Assembly: GCA_964633205.1 (NCBI GenBank)
Contig: CAZWFN010000075.1
Coordinates: forward strand, 1-28,341
DNA: 28,341 nucleotides
Direction: 5' to 3'
Source: CAYVQE01 sp964633205
Lineage (GTDB): Bacteria > Myxococcota > B64-G9
The notes below the pieces were generated by a model, which saw only the letters and a list, made by a program, of their open reading frames with translations, was not told the DNA's origin and made no database searches. Below are positions 16,473-23,888 of this stretch, one piece after another. A program made the position numbers and the translations under genes. Positions within the stretch are counted from its first letter, which is position 1; each line of letters starts with the position of its first letter.

Positions 16473-18908
16473 TCAGGGTTGGTGCACCAGGATGGTGCCG
16501 CCCAGGCCGGCCGCCCAGATGCGGCCGTCCGGATGGCCCCAGATGTCGAGCAGACCGACCCGGGTCCCCGACTGCAGCCGGTACCAGCCGCTGGCATCGC
16601 GGTGCAGCAAGATACCGCCCTCGCCGACGGCGTAGATGTCGTCGGCCGCCCGCCCCCAGACGGCGTGCAGGTTCTCGTCCGTGGTCGATGACTGGTGCGC
16701 GAAGGCCTCTCCGTCCCAGTGCAGGATCTCACCGCCCGCGCCCACCAGGTAGACATCGTCCGGCCCGAGGCCCCAGACGCCGAAGAGGTGGTCCTGGGCC
16801 GGGCTCTGCCGGCTGGTCCAGCCGGCGCCGTCGTAGACCAGCACCAGTCCGTGCTCACCCACCGCCCAGGCCAGATCGGACGCCGGCGACCACAGGTCGT
16901 AGATGTCGTCCTCGGTCTGGGGTTCGGCCAGGGTCCAACCGCCCGCCCGCCAGCGGGCGATGGTTCCCTCGCTCCCGGCGGTCAAGATCTCACCGGCGGC
17001 CGGCACGGCCACCGCGCGCAGGCGGCGCTCGCTGCCGGTGGCCAGCGGCTCGAAGTCGACCCCGTCGAAGCGCACCAGGGTGCCGCCGTCGGCGGCCAGC
17101 AAGGCGGTGCCCGCCGGCTCGAAGACCAGGTCGTAGAGGTGGCCCAGCTCCGCGTCGACGATGGTCCAGGATTGCTCCTGCTGCTGCCAGCGCACGATGC
17201 GGCCGTGGCGACCGCAGGCGCAGACCTGCTGGGCGCCGTCGCCGCCGACGGCGTTGAGCGTGCGCCGGGTGCCGTCCTGTAGCGCCGCGATGTCCTCGCC
17301 GTCGACCAGCAGCACGTGACCGAAGTCGCCCAGCGCCATCGCCCGGCCGTCGTCCAGACCGCCGACGTGCCAGAACAGCCGGCCCCACTCGGTGGCCACC
17401 GTCTCCAGCTGGTCGCCGGCATAGCGCAGCAGCAGGCCGGTCGAGCCGAGCAGATCGTAGCCGGTGAACCAGAAGGTGCCCTGGGGATCGACCCACATCG
17501 AGGACAACGGGGTGCCCGAACGCGACACCGCCACCTCCCAGCCGGCGCCGTCGAAATGCAGCAACTGACCCTCACCGGTGGCGATCCAGATGTCCTCGGC
17601 TCCGCTGCCCCAGATGTCGTAGAGGTTGGCCCGATCGGCGAGGGTCTGCTGCCACAGCCGCTCGCCGTCGAAGTGCAGCAGCTTGCCGAAGTCCCCCACC
17701 GCATAGGCCCGGTACGGCTGGTCGACCCAGAGGCTGTACAGCAGGCCCTGCGCGATGTCCGTCTCCAGCCGGCGCCACTGCAGCCCATCGTAGAACAGCA
17801 GCAACCCGTCGCCCCCGCAGGCGTAGACGTGTTGCGGTCCGCTGCCGGCGATGGCCTGGATCCGGCTGCGCGGCGCCCCGGCCGGCAGGTCCACCAGGGA
17901 GAAGCCGGAGCCGTCGTGGTGCATCAGCAGACCGTCATTGCCGCCGATCCAGAACTCGCCGGCGGCCGTGCCCCAGACCGCGTGCAGGTCGATGCCCACC
18001 CCTGAATCGAGTGCCACCAGGTCTTCACCGTCCCAGTGCAGCACGGTGCCGGCGTCGCCTACCAGGATGGCGTTGTGGGCGTCGCGCACCCAGACGTCGT
18101 GCAGGTTGTCGCCGGCCGGCAGCGGGTTCTGGCGGCACCAGCCGTCGCGCGAGCAGATCGGCTGCGGCGCGCGCACGCAGGCGGCGGCCTGCAGCCGGTA
18201 GCCGGGATCGCAGGCGCACTCGAACCCGGCCCCGTCGCGCCGGCAGACCGTGCGCCGCGGCTCGCCGCAGGGGTTGGGATGGCAGGGGTCGTCGACGCAG
18301 TGGCCCTGCCCATCGGCCAAAAAGCCCGGCTCGCAGTGGCAGACCGCGTTCAGCCCCTGGTTGGTGCACAGCCCGCGGCCGGGATCGCTGCAGGCGTCGG
18401 GCATCTGGCAGGGGCGCAGACAGGCCCCCTCGTGATCGAGGTAGTCCGGCTCGCAGCTGCACAGCGCCTGGCCGGCGATGTTGCGGCAGACCGTCTTGTG
18501 CGGCTCGGTGCAGGGGTTGGGATCGCAGGGGTCGACCGGCACGCAGTCGCCCTGGTTGTCCAGGAAATAGCCCTCGTCGCAGGTGCAGACCGCCTCGCCC
18601 TCCACGACGTGGCAGCGGCTGCGGTGGGGTTGGTCGCAAGGGTTGGGATCGCAGGGATCGTCGACGTCGGCGACGCAGTCGCCGTCCGCATTGCGCACGT
18701 AACCGAGGTCGCAGTGGCACTCGGCCTGCCCGTCGCGGACCAGGCAGACCGTCTGGTGCAGCCCTTGACAGGGGTTGGGATCGCAGGGATCGGGCGCCTC
18801 GGATCCGGAGCCGCAGGCGCCGCTGAGACAAGCGATGATCGCCGCCGCCGCGATCGTCACGCTGCCGGGCCGCGCGCAAGCGGCGGCTGGGGATGGAGGC
18901 CGGCCCAT
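16473..18908 (-). CDS. Lipoprotein with EGF-like modules and a 14-repeat beta-propeller region
   Basis: 811 residues. Signal peptide with lipobox LSGAC near residue 32. Next come five Cys-rich EGF-like modules (about 40-245), four of which open with DPCxPNPC and close with CxCDxGY-type sequence; the fourth is degenerate (PCQMPDACSDPGRGLC). From about 260 to the end are 14 repeats of roughly 36-42 residues, pattern LxxVWGxxxDDIYAVGxGGxILHWDGxxW, for example HAVWGRAADDIYAVGEGG. Fourteen blades would make two seven-bladed propellers, an inference from the count. No catalytic motif was seen. Likely a surface protein for binding or recognition. Start chosen at ATG 18908: the promoter -10 box ends 6 nt upstream and there is no ribosome site, so the mRNA is probably leaderless; upstream in-frame codons lie inside the promoter. 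Confidence 0.88.
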   Translation of the reverse strand: MGRPPSPAAACARPGSVTIAAAAIIACLSGACGSGSEAPDPCDPNPCQGLHQTVCLVRDGQAECHCDLGYVRNADGDCVADVDDPCDPNPCDQPHRSRCHVVEGEAVCTCDEGYFLDNQGDCVPVDPCDPNPCTEPHKTVCRNIAGQALCSCEPDYLDHEGACLRPCQMPDACSDPGRGLCTNQGLNAVCHCEPGFLADGQGHCVDDPCHPNPCGEPRRTVCRRDGAGFECACDPGYRLQAAACVRAPQPICSRDGWCRQNPLPAGDNLHDVWVRDAHNAILVGDAGTVLHWDGEDLVALDSGVGIDLHAVWGTAAGEFWIGGNDGLLMHHDGSGFSLVDLPAGAPRSRIQAIAGSGPQHVYACGGDGLLLFYDGLQWRRLETDIAQGLLYSLWVDQPYRAYAVGDFGKLLHFDGERLWQQTLADRANLYDIWGSGAEDIWIATGEGQLLHFDGAGWEVAVSRSGTPLSSMWVDPQGTFWFTGYDLLGSTGLLLRYAGDQLETVATEWGRLFWHVGGLDDGRAMALGDFGHVLLVDGEDIAALQDGTRRTLNAVGGDGAQQVCACGRHGRIVRWQQQEQSWTIVDAELGHLYDLVFEPAGTALLAADGGTLVRFDGVDFEPLATGSERRLRAVAVPAAGEILTAGSEGTIARWRAGGWTLAEPQTEDDIYDLWSPASDLAWAVGEHGLVLVYDGAGWTSRQSPAQDHLFGVWGLGPDDVYLVGAGGEILHWDGEAFAHQSSTTDENLHAVWGRAADDIYAVGEGGILLHRDASGWYRLQSGTRVGLLDIWGHPDGRIWAAGLGGTILVHQP

Positions 18909-18914
18909 GTGCCG

Positions 18915-18943
18915 ATGGTAAGGGAGCGATCGGGCCTTGTCAA
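18915..18943 (-). promoter_or_regulatory. Promoter of the EGF/propeller lipoprotein, probably leaderless
   Basis: Minus strand: perfect TTGACA (18943-18938), 17-bp spacer, TACCAT (18920-18915), then 6 nt to the ATG at 18908. The predicted +1 coincides with the start codon. Its -35 box overlaps that of the divergent scaffold-gene promoter. Confidence 0.65.
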
Positions 18944-18965
18944 TCGCGGCCGGCGGCGTTATTAA
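18937..18965 (+). promoter_or_regulatory. Promoter of the NifU/IscU-like gene
   Basis: TTGTCA (18937-18942), 17-bp spacer, TATTAA (18960-18965). Predicted +1 is near 18972, giving a leader of about 37 nt that contains GGGAG before the GTG at 19009. The -35 shares bases with the divergent promoter, so the two polymerases cannot bind together. Confidence 0.55.
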
Positions 18966-19008
18966 GCAATGGCGAATACGGTATCGCCACATGCCACGGG
19001 AGCTTGCG

Positions 19009-19470
19009 GTGGACAGGAGCCAGCTCGATGAATGGGCGCAGTTGACCCAGGACCACATCGCCGAGCAGATTCGGCAGACCTACTCGGAGCGGGTGCTCGA
19101 GCACTGGCGCGAGCCCCACAACCCCGGACCGCCGGACCGCTGGGACGGCCATGCCCGGATGACCGGCGAGTGCGGCGATACCATGGAGTTCTGGCTGCTG
19201 GTCGACGACGACCGGCTGGCCAGCGTGCACTTCATGACCGACGGCTGCGGCAGCTCGCTGGCCGCCGGATCGGCCGCGGCCAGCCTGGCCGAGGGCCTGG
19301 CCGTGGTCGATGCCAAGCAGGTCGACAAGCAGCGGGTGCTCGACCACCTCGACGGCCTGCCGGCCGGAGAGCAGCATTGCGCGGCCCTGGCGGCCAATAC
19401 CCTGATGGCAGCCGTGCGCGACTACCTGCGCCACCGCAACCGGGATTCCTGGAAAAACCTCTATCGCTGA
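19009..19470 (+). CDS. NifU/IscU-like iron-sulfur cluster scaffold protein
   Basis: 153 residues from GTG 19009, chosen for GGGAG 6 nt upstream; an in-frame ATG at 18991 has no ribosome site. It has the IscU/NifU N-terminal fold with its three ligand cysteines: Cys55 in TGECGDTM, Cys80 in TDGCGSSLAAGS and Cys124 in HCAALAANTL, plus Asp57, which tunes cluster release. HNPGPPDRWDGHARMTG is the typical lead-in. Scaffold proteins assemble 2Fe-2S or 4Fe-4S clusters from iron and cysteine-desulfurase sulfur, then pass them to target proteins. The LPxxK chaperone-recognition motif of housekeeping IscU is not present near the third Cys (AGEQHC instead), which favours a NifU-like stand-alone form. No iscS, hscA or ferredoxin gene is nearby. 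Confidence 0.88.
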   Translation: MDRSQLDEWAQLTQDHIAEQIRQTYSERVLEHWREPHNPGPPDRWDGHARMTGECGDTMEFWLLVDDDRLASVHFMTDGCGSSLAAGSAAASLAEGLAVVDAKQVDKQRVLDHLDGLPAGEQHCAALAANTLMAAVRDYLRHRNRDSWKNLYR

Positions 19471-19492
19471 AAGCAGCTGGGGTCCGGTTCGA

Positions 19493-19522
19493 TTGACCGG
19501 CGCGGGCGCGCCGTGCTATGGC
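19493..19522 (+). promoter_or_regulatory. Possible sigma-70-like promoter of gltX
   Basis: TTGACC (19493-19498), 18-bp spacer, TATGGC (19517-19522). Predicted +1 near 19529, leaving about 20 nt with GGAGG before the ATG at 19549. The -10 is only moderately conserved. Confidence 0.45.
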
Positions 19523-19548
19523 GCTGGCGCTAGCGATGGAGGATTGCC

Positions 19549-20997
19549 ATGAGCGATGACGTCCGCGTCCGGTTCGCCCCCTCACCCACCGGCTATCTGC
19601 ACATCGGCGGGGTGCGCACCGCCATCTACAACTGCCTGTTCGCCCGCCGCCACGGCGGCCGCTACCTGCTGCGCATCGAGGACACCGACCGCGCGCGTTC
19701 CACCCCGGAAGCGGTGGCCCAGATCCTCGACAGCCTGGAGTGGATGGATCTGCTGCCCGACGAGGAGCCGGTCTACCAGTCGCAGCGCGGCGCGCTCTAC
19801 CAGCGCCACGTCGAGCGGCTGTTGGCCGCGGGGCTGGCCTACCGCTGCTACTGTGACCCGCAGCAGCTCGAAGCCAAACGCCAGCAGGCCATCGCCGACA
19901 AGCGCACCTACAAGTACGACCGCAGCTGCCGCGAACGTGATCCGAACGAGGATCCGGCTGGCCAGCCGCACGTGATCCGCTTTCGCACTCCGGAGATCCA
20001 CCCCGAGCACTTCGACGATCTGATCCTGGGCCGGTTGCCGATCGACGCTGAGCGACTGGACGACTGGATCCTGGTGCGCCGCGACGGCTCGCCGACCTAC
20101 AACTTCTGCGTGGTGGTCGACGACGCCGACATGGGCATCAGCCACGTCATCCGCGGCAACGATCACGTGGCCAACACGCCCAAACAGATCCTGCTCTACC
20201 GGGCGCTCGACTACCCGGTGCCGCGCTTCGCCCACATGCCCCTGACCCACGGCCCGGACGGTTCCAAGCTGTCGAAGCGCAAGGAGGAGCAGTACCGCGA
20301 GCTGGGCATCAGTGTCTCGGTGCAGCAGTACCGGCGGATGGGCTACCTGCCGCACGCGCTGCTGAACTACCTGACCCGACTGGGCTGGGGCCACGGCGAC
20401 CAGGAGATCTTCAGCCGCGCCGAGCTGGAGCGGGCTTTCGACCTGGACGGGGTCGGCAAATCGGCCAGCGTGATGGACCCCGAGAAGCTCAAGTGGATCA
20501 ACGCCCACTTCATCAAGGAGACCCCGGACGCCGAGCTGGCCGAGCTGCTGCTGCCCTTTCTCGAGCGGCGCGGGCTGGCCGCCGAGCCGGGTGAACGGCT
20601 GGCGCGCATCTGCGCCAGCCTGAAGGAACGGGCCAAGACCCTGGACGAGATGGCCGAGGCGGCCCGCTTCTACTTCGAGCCCCCGGCCGAGTACGAGCCC
20701 AAGGCGGTCAAGAAATGGTGGCAGGACCCGGCCGCCGAGGTGCTGCGCCGGGTGCGCCAGGAGGTCGAACGTCTGGATCCGGCCGAGCAGCCCGAGCAGC
20801 TCGAGGAGTCCTTCCGCGCGCTGGCCGAGGAGCTGGCCGGGGGCAAGCTGGGCAAGGTGGCCCAACCGGTGCGGGTGGCGCTCAGCGGCCGGGCGGCCAC
20901 GCCGTCGCTGTTCGAGGTGATGGCCTTGCTGGGCCGGGAGGAGGTGCTGGCGCGGCTCGACCGGGCGATCGGAGAACTGGACGCGCGGCGTGGCTGA
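19549..20997 (+). CDS. gltX: Glutamyl-tRNA synthetase
   Basis: 482 residues, normal for bacterial GluRS. The class I signature is RFAPSPTGYLHIGGVRTA with the HIGH-type motif HIGG at 18-21; the KMSKS-type loop is KLSKR at 240-244. LLRIEDTDRARS and the Cys pair in YRCYCDP with a downstream Cys in YDRSCRER (a possible zinc-binding subdomain) are typical. It charges tRNA-Glu with glutamate using ATP in the cytosol. Whether it also mischarges tRNA-Gln cannot be judged here. GGAGG lies 7 nt before the ATG. The C-terminal anticodon-binding domain is complete (GRAATPSLFEVMALLGREE). The stop overlaps the CPBP gene start by 8 bases, so the two are likely cotranscribed. Confidence 0.96.
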   Translation: MSDDVRVRFAPSPTGYLHIGGVRTAIYNCLFARRHGGRYLLRIEDTDRARSTPEAVAQILDSLEWMDLLPDEEPVYQSQRGALYQRHVERLLAAGLAYRCYCDPQQLEAKRQQAIADKRTYKYDRSCRERDPNEDPAGQPHVIRFRTPEIHPEHFDDLILGRLPIDAERLDDWILVRRDGSPTYNFCVVVDDADMGISHVIRGNDHVANTPKQILLYRALDYPVPRFAHMPLTHGPDGSKLSKRKEEQYRELGISVSVQQYRRMGYLPHALLNYLTRLGWGHGDQEIFSRAELERAFDLDGVGKSASVMDPEKLKWINAHFIKETPDAELAELLLPFLERRGLAAEPGERLARICASLKERAKTLDEMAEAARFYFEPPAEYEPKAVKKWWQDPAAEVLRRVRQEVERLDPAEQPEQLEESFRALAEELAGGKLGKVAQPVRVALSGRAATPSLFEVMALLGREEVLARLDRAIGELDARRG

Positions 20998-21745
20998 GCC
21001 GGGGGCCAGCCTGCGCCGGCAGCTGGCCGGGGCCTGGAGCACCTGGACGCGGGGGCTCGACGGGCGCACCGTGTTCGTCATGCTGGCGGCCACCGTGCTG
21101 CTGATCCTGTTCCACGAAAACGGCAACGCCAGCTTCTTCCGCGTCCATTTGGCGCGCTACTTCGGACCGGCCCGTTTCGGCAACCTGTACCCGGCCTTCT
21201 ATTGGTACGGCTGCAGCCTGCTGGTGCTGGGCGCGGTGCCGCTGCTGATCGGTCGCTTCGGGCTGCGCCGGCCCCTGGCCGATTGGGGGGCGGGCCTGGG
21301 CGACTGGCGTTTCGGCCTGCCGGCGGCCCTGGCGCTCTACTGCGCCTTCCTGCCGGTGCTGGTGGTCTTCTCCTACCAGCCGGCCTTCCAGTCCAAGTAC
21401 CCGCTGTTCGCCGCGGCCACCAAGTCGGGCATGCACTTTCTGCTGCACGAGCTGGCCTATGCCGGCTACTTCATCGGTTGGGAGTTCATCTACCGCGGCT
21501 TCATGCTCTTCGGCCTGAAGCCGCGGCTGGGCCTGTACGCGGTGTTCGTCCAGACCATCCCCTTCGCCATCATGCACTTCGGCAAACCGCAGATCGAGAC
21601 CCTGGCCGCGGTGTTCGCCGGGGTGATCCTCGGCTTTTTGGCCCTGCGCAGCCGCTCCTTCTGGTACGGCTGGCTGCTGCATGCCATGGTGGCGGTGACC
21701 AACGACCTGCTGGCCGTCTGGCAAAAGGGCGGCATCGGCTCCTGA
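20990..21745 (+). CDS. CPBP-family intramembrane protein (CAAX protease-like)
   Basis: 251 residues with about six or seven membrane spans. The CPBP motifs are WEFIYRGF (in place of EExxxR, so the first Glu is Trp), FAIMHFGKP (FxxxH) and LLHAMVAVTND. Rce1-like CPBP members are membrane proteases whose activity needs the second Glu, both His and Asn/Asp; three of these positions are kept, so activity is possible. Start: GTG 20990 overlaps gltX by 8 bases, with GGAG 15 nt upstream, longer than usual, so the true start may lie a little downstream. Substrate unknown. Position behind gltX probably reflects cotranscription rather than shared function. Confidence 0.82.
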   Translation: MAEPGASLRRQLAGAWSTWTRGLDGRTVFVMLAATVLLILFHENGNASFFRVHLARYFGPARFGNLYPAFYWYGCSLLVLGAVPLLIGRFGLRRPLADWGAGLGDWRFGLPAALALYCAFLPVLVVFSYQPAFQSKYPLFAAATKSGMHFLLHELAYAGYFIGWEFIYRGFMLFGLKPRLGLYAVFVQTIPFAIMHFGKPQIETLAAVFAGVILGFLALRSRSFWYGWLLHAMVAVTNDLLAVWQKGGIGS

Positions 21746-21797
21746 GCGCAGGGACTGCGACCTCAGCGCAGCAGATAGTCAGGCACGCAGACTGGCC

Positions 21798-22307
21798 CTA
21801 CTCGCACGCCTTTTTGTAGAGCTCCTTGATTTCCTTGACCTTCTTCTCATCACCGTGGCCGTATTGATCCAGGTTCTCCAGCGCCGTGCTCACCTCGGTG
21901 CACTCGGACATGAACTTCTCGTCGGGCTTTTCCTTGCGGATGGCGCGGATCTTCTCCGCCCCTTGCTCGGCCACCGCCAGCTGCACGTCGTGGCCGCAGA
22001 ACTGCAGGGCTTCCTCGACGAACTTCTGCGCCTCGGGGTTTTTGACGTCCTTGAGCTCGCCGGCCGAGTGCAGCACCGACACGCAGTCCGAGGTCTCCCA
22101 CTTGGCCTTGTCCTTGGCCTTGACCTCCTTGAGGCTGTCCTGTCCGCTCTCCAGGGTGAACTCCTGGCCGGGGCCGAGCTTGGCGCCGGCCTCTTTCTCA
22201 CCGGCCTGCTCCTTTCCGGCTCCCGACTCGCCGGCCGGTTTGTCCTCGCAGCCGAATGCCAAAGCCACCACCATGCCCAACGCGATCAGCAAGCTCTTGC
22301 GCACCAT
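21798..22307 (-). CDS. Lipoprotein of unknown function
   Basis: 169 residues; AAAGGAGA lies 6 nt before the ATG. The signal peptide VRKSLLIALGMVVALAFGC ends in a lipobox at Cys20. A Gly/Glu/Lys-rich low-complexity linker (about 21-50) is followed by a helical, charged domain with three Cys: SDCVSVLHSAGELKD, ALQFCGHDVQLAVAEQG and MSECTEVSTALENLD. I recognise no family. Even spacing of Cys in predicted helices suggests disulfide pairing outside the cytoplasm. It is convergent with the CPBP gene (52 bases between stops, nothing recognised there) and lies behind a perfect inverted repeat at 22342-22362. It ends KELYKKACE. Confidence 0.82.
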   Translation of the reverse strand: MVRKSLLIALGMVVALAFGCEDKPAGESGAGKEQAGEKEAGAKLGPGQEFTLESGQDSLKEVKAKDKAKWETSDCVSVLHSAGELKDVKNPEAQKFVEEALQFCGHDVQLAVAEQGAEKIRAIRKEKPDEKFMSECTEVSTALENLDQYGHGDEKKVKEIKELYKKACE

Positions 22308-22341
22308 GCTCGGTCTCCTTTCCAATCCGTGTTTGGTCGCA

Positions 22342-22362
22342 TACTGGAACAGGCTTCCAGTA
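22342..22362. promoter_or_regulatory. Perfect inverted repeat upstream of the unknown lipoprotein gene
   Basis: TACTGGAA (22342-22349) and TTCCAGTA (22355-22362) around a 5-base centre, 35 bases before the lipoprotein ATG. The size and symmetry suit a dimeric regulator. No convincing -35/-10 pair was found around it. The rest of 22363-22558 shows no gene. Confidence 0.45.
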
Positions 22363-22555
22363 CCCCATATGTCGCCACGACTCAAGCCGACGGAGCCAAC
22401 GTGGGAACGGCGGCCGGGTTTGTCAACCGGCGGATTCGGACTCAGCGCTCGCCAGCTTGTCCCCGCAGCGCGGCCAGGATGGCCGCCTGGGTCCGGTGCT
22501 GGTCGCACCGGGCCCGCAAAGCCAGCCACCGATTTCGACCCGGCCCGCCGGATTG

Positions 22556-22564
22556 TGCTATAAG
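22556..22564 (+). promoter_or_regulatory. Possible extended -10 promoter of the multi-pass membrane protein gene
   Basis: TGCTATAAG has the extended TG and a near-consensus -10 (TATAAG), 67 bases before the ATG at 22631. No good -35 was seen, as expected for an extended -10. Confidence 0.45.
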
Positions 22565-22630
22565 GAATCCCGATCGCGGGAATAGCGCACCCCACTCGAG
22601 CGGTTGGCCCCAACGGGAGGCAGAGCTGTG

Positions 22631-23341
22631 ATGGCGCCAGGCAATCGCGGATCGCGAGCGGACACCCCGGAGCACCGGCGCCACCGGCAGCTGGTGGCCC
22701 CGGCGGTGTTCACCGTGGACCAGGCCGGTCCCGACATCCAGCGCCGCTTTCTGGCCCGCCAGCGCTTGCTGTTCAGCCTGATGATCGGGGCCGGGTTGGG
22801 CTGCATGCTGCTGGCGGCTTCGGTGCTCCGGCGACCGGCACCCGACCTGCTGTGGCCGCTCGGTGGCGGGGCGGTGTTTCTGCTGCTGGCCTCGGCCTTC
22901 AGCCGGCTGCGTTTTCGCCGGCTGCAGGCGGTCTTTTTTGGCCTGGGCTTGCTGGCCGCCGGGCTGGTGGTCGGCTGGACGCTGCCGGTGGTGCGGGATC
23001 GGACGGCCTTGCTGCTCAACCCCACCACCGTCATCGGGATGGGCCTGCTGGGCTGCTGGCTCAACGCCCTGCTGTGGCGGAAGCGCCGCTCGGCCTGGGT
23101 CGAGTACCTGCTGACCGGACCCTGGCTGGCCGCCGGTCTGGCGGTGGTGTGGTTGCTGCCGGCCGGCGAATGGGCGCTGGCCATCTCGGGGCTGCTGGCC
23201 GTGGTGCTGATCTACTGCCTGCAGCGCGCCGGGGAAGAGGCCCGGCCGCTGTACCGGCCGACCGAGGTGGTGGCGGCGGCGGCCGATGTGCTGCCGCTGG
23301 CCTGCATCGCCGCCTTCGGCTGGCTGTGGGGGCGGGATTGA
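22631..23341 (+). CDS. Multi-pass membrane protein of unknown function
   Basis: 236 residues. A polar, Arg/His-rich N-terminus of about 45 residues is followed by six or seven spans, among them FSLMIGAGLGCMLLAASVL, LWPLGGGAVFLLLASAF, VFFGLGLLAAGLVVGW, PTTVIGMGLLGCWLNALLW and WALAISGLLAVVLIYCL. A basic loop SRLRFRRLQ and WRKRRSAW lie between spans, likely cytoplasmic by the positive-inside rule. I recognise no family. GGGAGG lies 10 nt before ATG 22631; the GTG directly before it (22628) is an equal candidate. It stands alone between the unknown lipoprotein (divergent) and the secreted-protein gene, which has its own promoter. Confidence 0.75.
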   Translation: MAPGNRGSRADTPEHRRHRQLVAPAVFTVDQAGPDIQRRFLARQRLLFSLMIGAGLGCMLLAASVLRRPAPDLLWPLGGGAVFLLLASAFSRLRFRRLQAVFFGLGLLAAGLVVGWTLPVVRDRTALLLNPTTVIGMGLLGCWLNALLWRKRRSAWVEYLLTGPWLAAGLAVVWLLPAGEWALAISGLLAVVLIYCLQRAGEEARPLYRPTEVVAAAADVLPLACIAAFGWLWGRD

Positions 23342-23376
23342 TGACCGCCGTCTCGGAGTCGGATGCCCATTTTTGC

Positions 23377-23406
23377 TTGACAAACCGGTTGCGGTTTGGC
23401 TAAAAG
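23377..23406 (+). promoter_or_regulatory. Promoter with operator-like inverted repeat, near-leaderless
   Basis: Perfect TTGACA (23377-23382), then an 18-bp spacer and TAAAAG (23401-23406; CTAAAA with a 17-bp spacer is the alternative). Between the boxes CAAACCG (23381-23387) and CGGTTTG (23392-23398) form a perfect 7-bp inverted repeat, so a bound protein would block polymerase. The -10 ends 9 nt before the ATG at 23416. Confidence 0.6.
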
Positions 23407-23415
23407 GTCCGTCCG

Positions 23416-23871
23416 ATGCTGAGACGCTCTATGGCATTTGGAATTCCGCTCCTGCTCGCCGCGGTGCTGGTCGGCCCGCGGCCGCTGCAGGCCGCCGAGC
23501 GGCCACCCAAGCTGCACCGCGGGGCGCCGATCATCCCCTGGGCCCGAGCGGTCGGCGAGCACCGCTTCCGGTCGCCGCGCAACTACGACGGCACCGTGGA
23601 GTACTACCGCAAGGTGCTGCGCAGCGGCTGGGATGTCAGCTGGCACAAGATCATCAACGTCAGCGGCTTGCGGGCGACGCACATCCGCAACGACAAGCCG
23701 AAGGGCCGCTGGGAAGGGCTGAACGTCTACGAGCACAAGGGGGCCACCTACATCTTCATCGTATTCAGCGACGAGGAGCTCGAGCGGCAGGCGGCCCGGC
23801 GGCACGCGCGGGAAGAGGAGCGCAAGGGCAAGAAGAGCAACAAGCAGAGTGGGCCACGCGGCAGCGGTTGA
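23416..23871 (+). CDS. Secreted basic protein of unknown function
   Basis: 151 residues. Signal peptide at 1-27 (AFGIPLLLAAVLVGPRPLQAA). The mature protein begins ERPPKLHRGAPIIPWARAVGEHRF and continues RNYDGTVEYYRKVLRSGWDVSWHKIINVSGLRATHIRN, then WEGLNVYEHKGATYIFIVF: an alternating helix-strand pattern that could form a small alpha/beta domain. The C-terminus is a Lys/Arg/Glu-rich tail (EERKGKKSNKQ), probably disordered. No Cys in the mature part and no recognised family. No ribosome site precedes the ATG and the promoter -10 is 9 nt away, suggesting a leaderless or nearly leaderless mRNA. The stop is 17 bases before tRNA-Gln, so the tRNA may be transcribed from the same promoter. Confidence 0.78.
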   Translation: MLRRSMAFGIPLLLAAVLVGPRPLQAAERPPKLHRGAPIIPWARAVGEHRFRSPRNYDGTVEYYRKVLRSGWDVSWHKIINVSGLRATHIRNDKPKGRWEGLNVYEHKGATYIFIVFSDEELERQAARRHAREEERKGKKSNKQSGPRGSG

Positions 23872-23888
23872 GGAAGGGATTTCAGCGG

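Noticed and set aside
23341..23403. 20-codon frame overlapping the stop of the membrane protein gene
   Set aside because: It spans the TTGACA box and operator of the next gene; no ribosome site and no family match.
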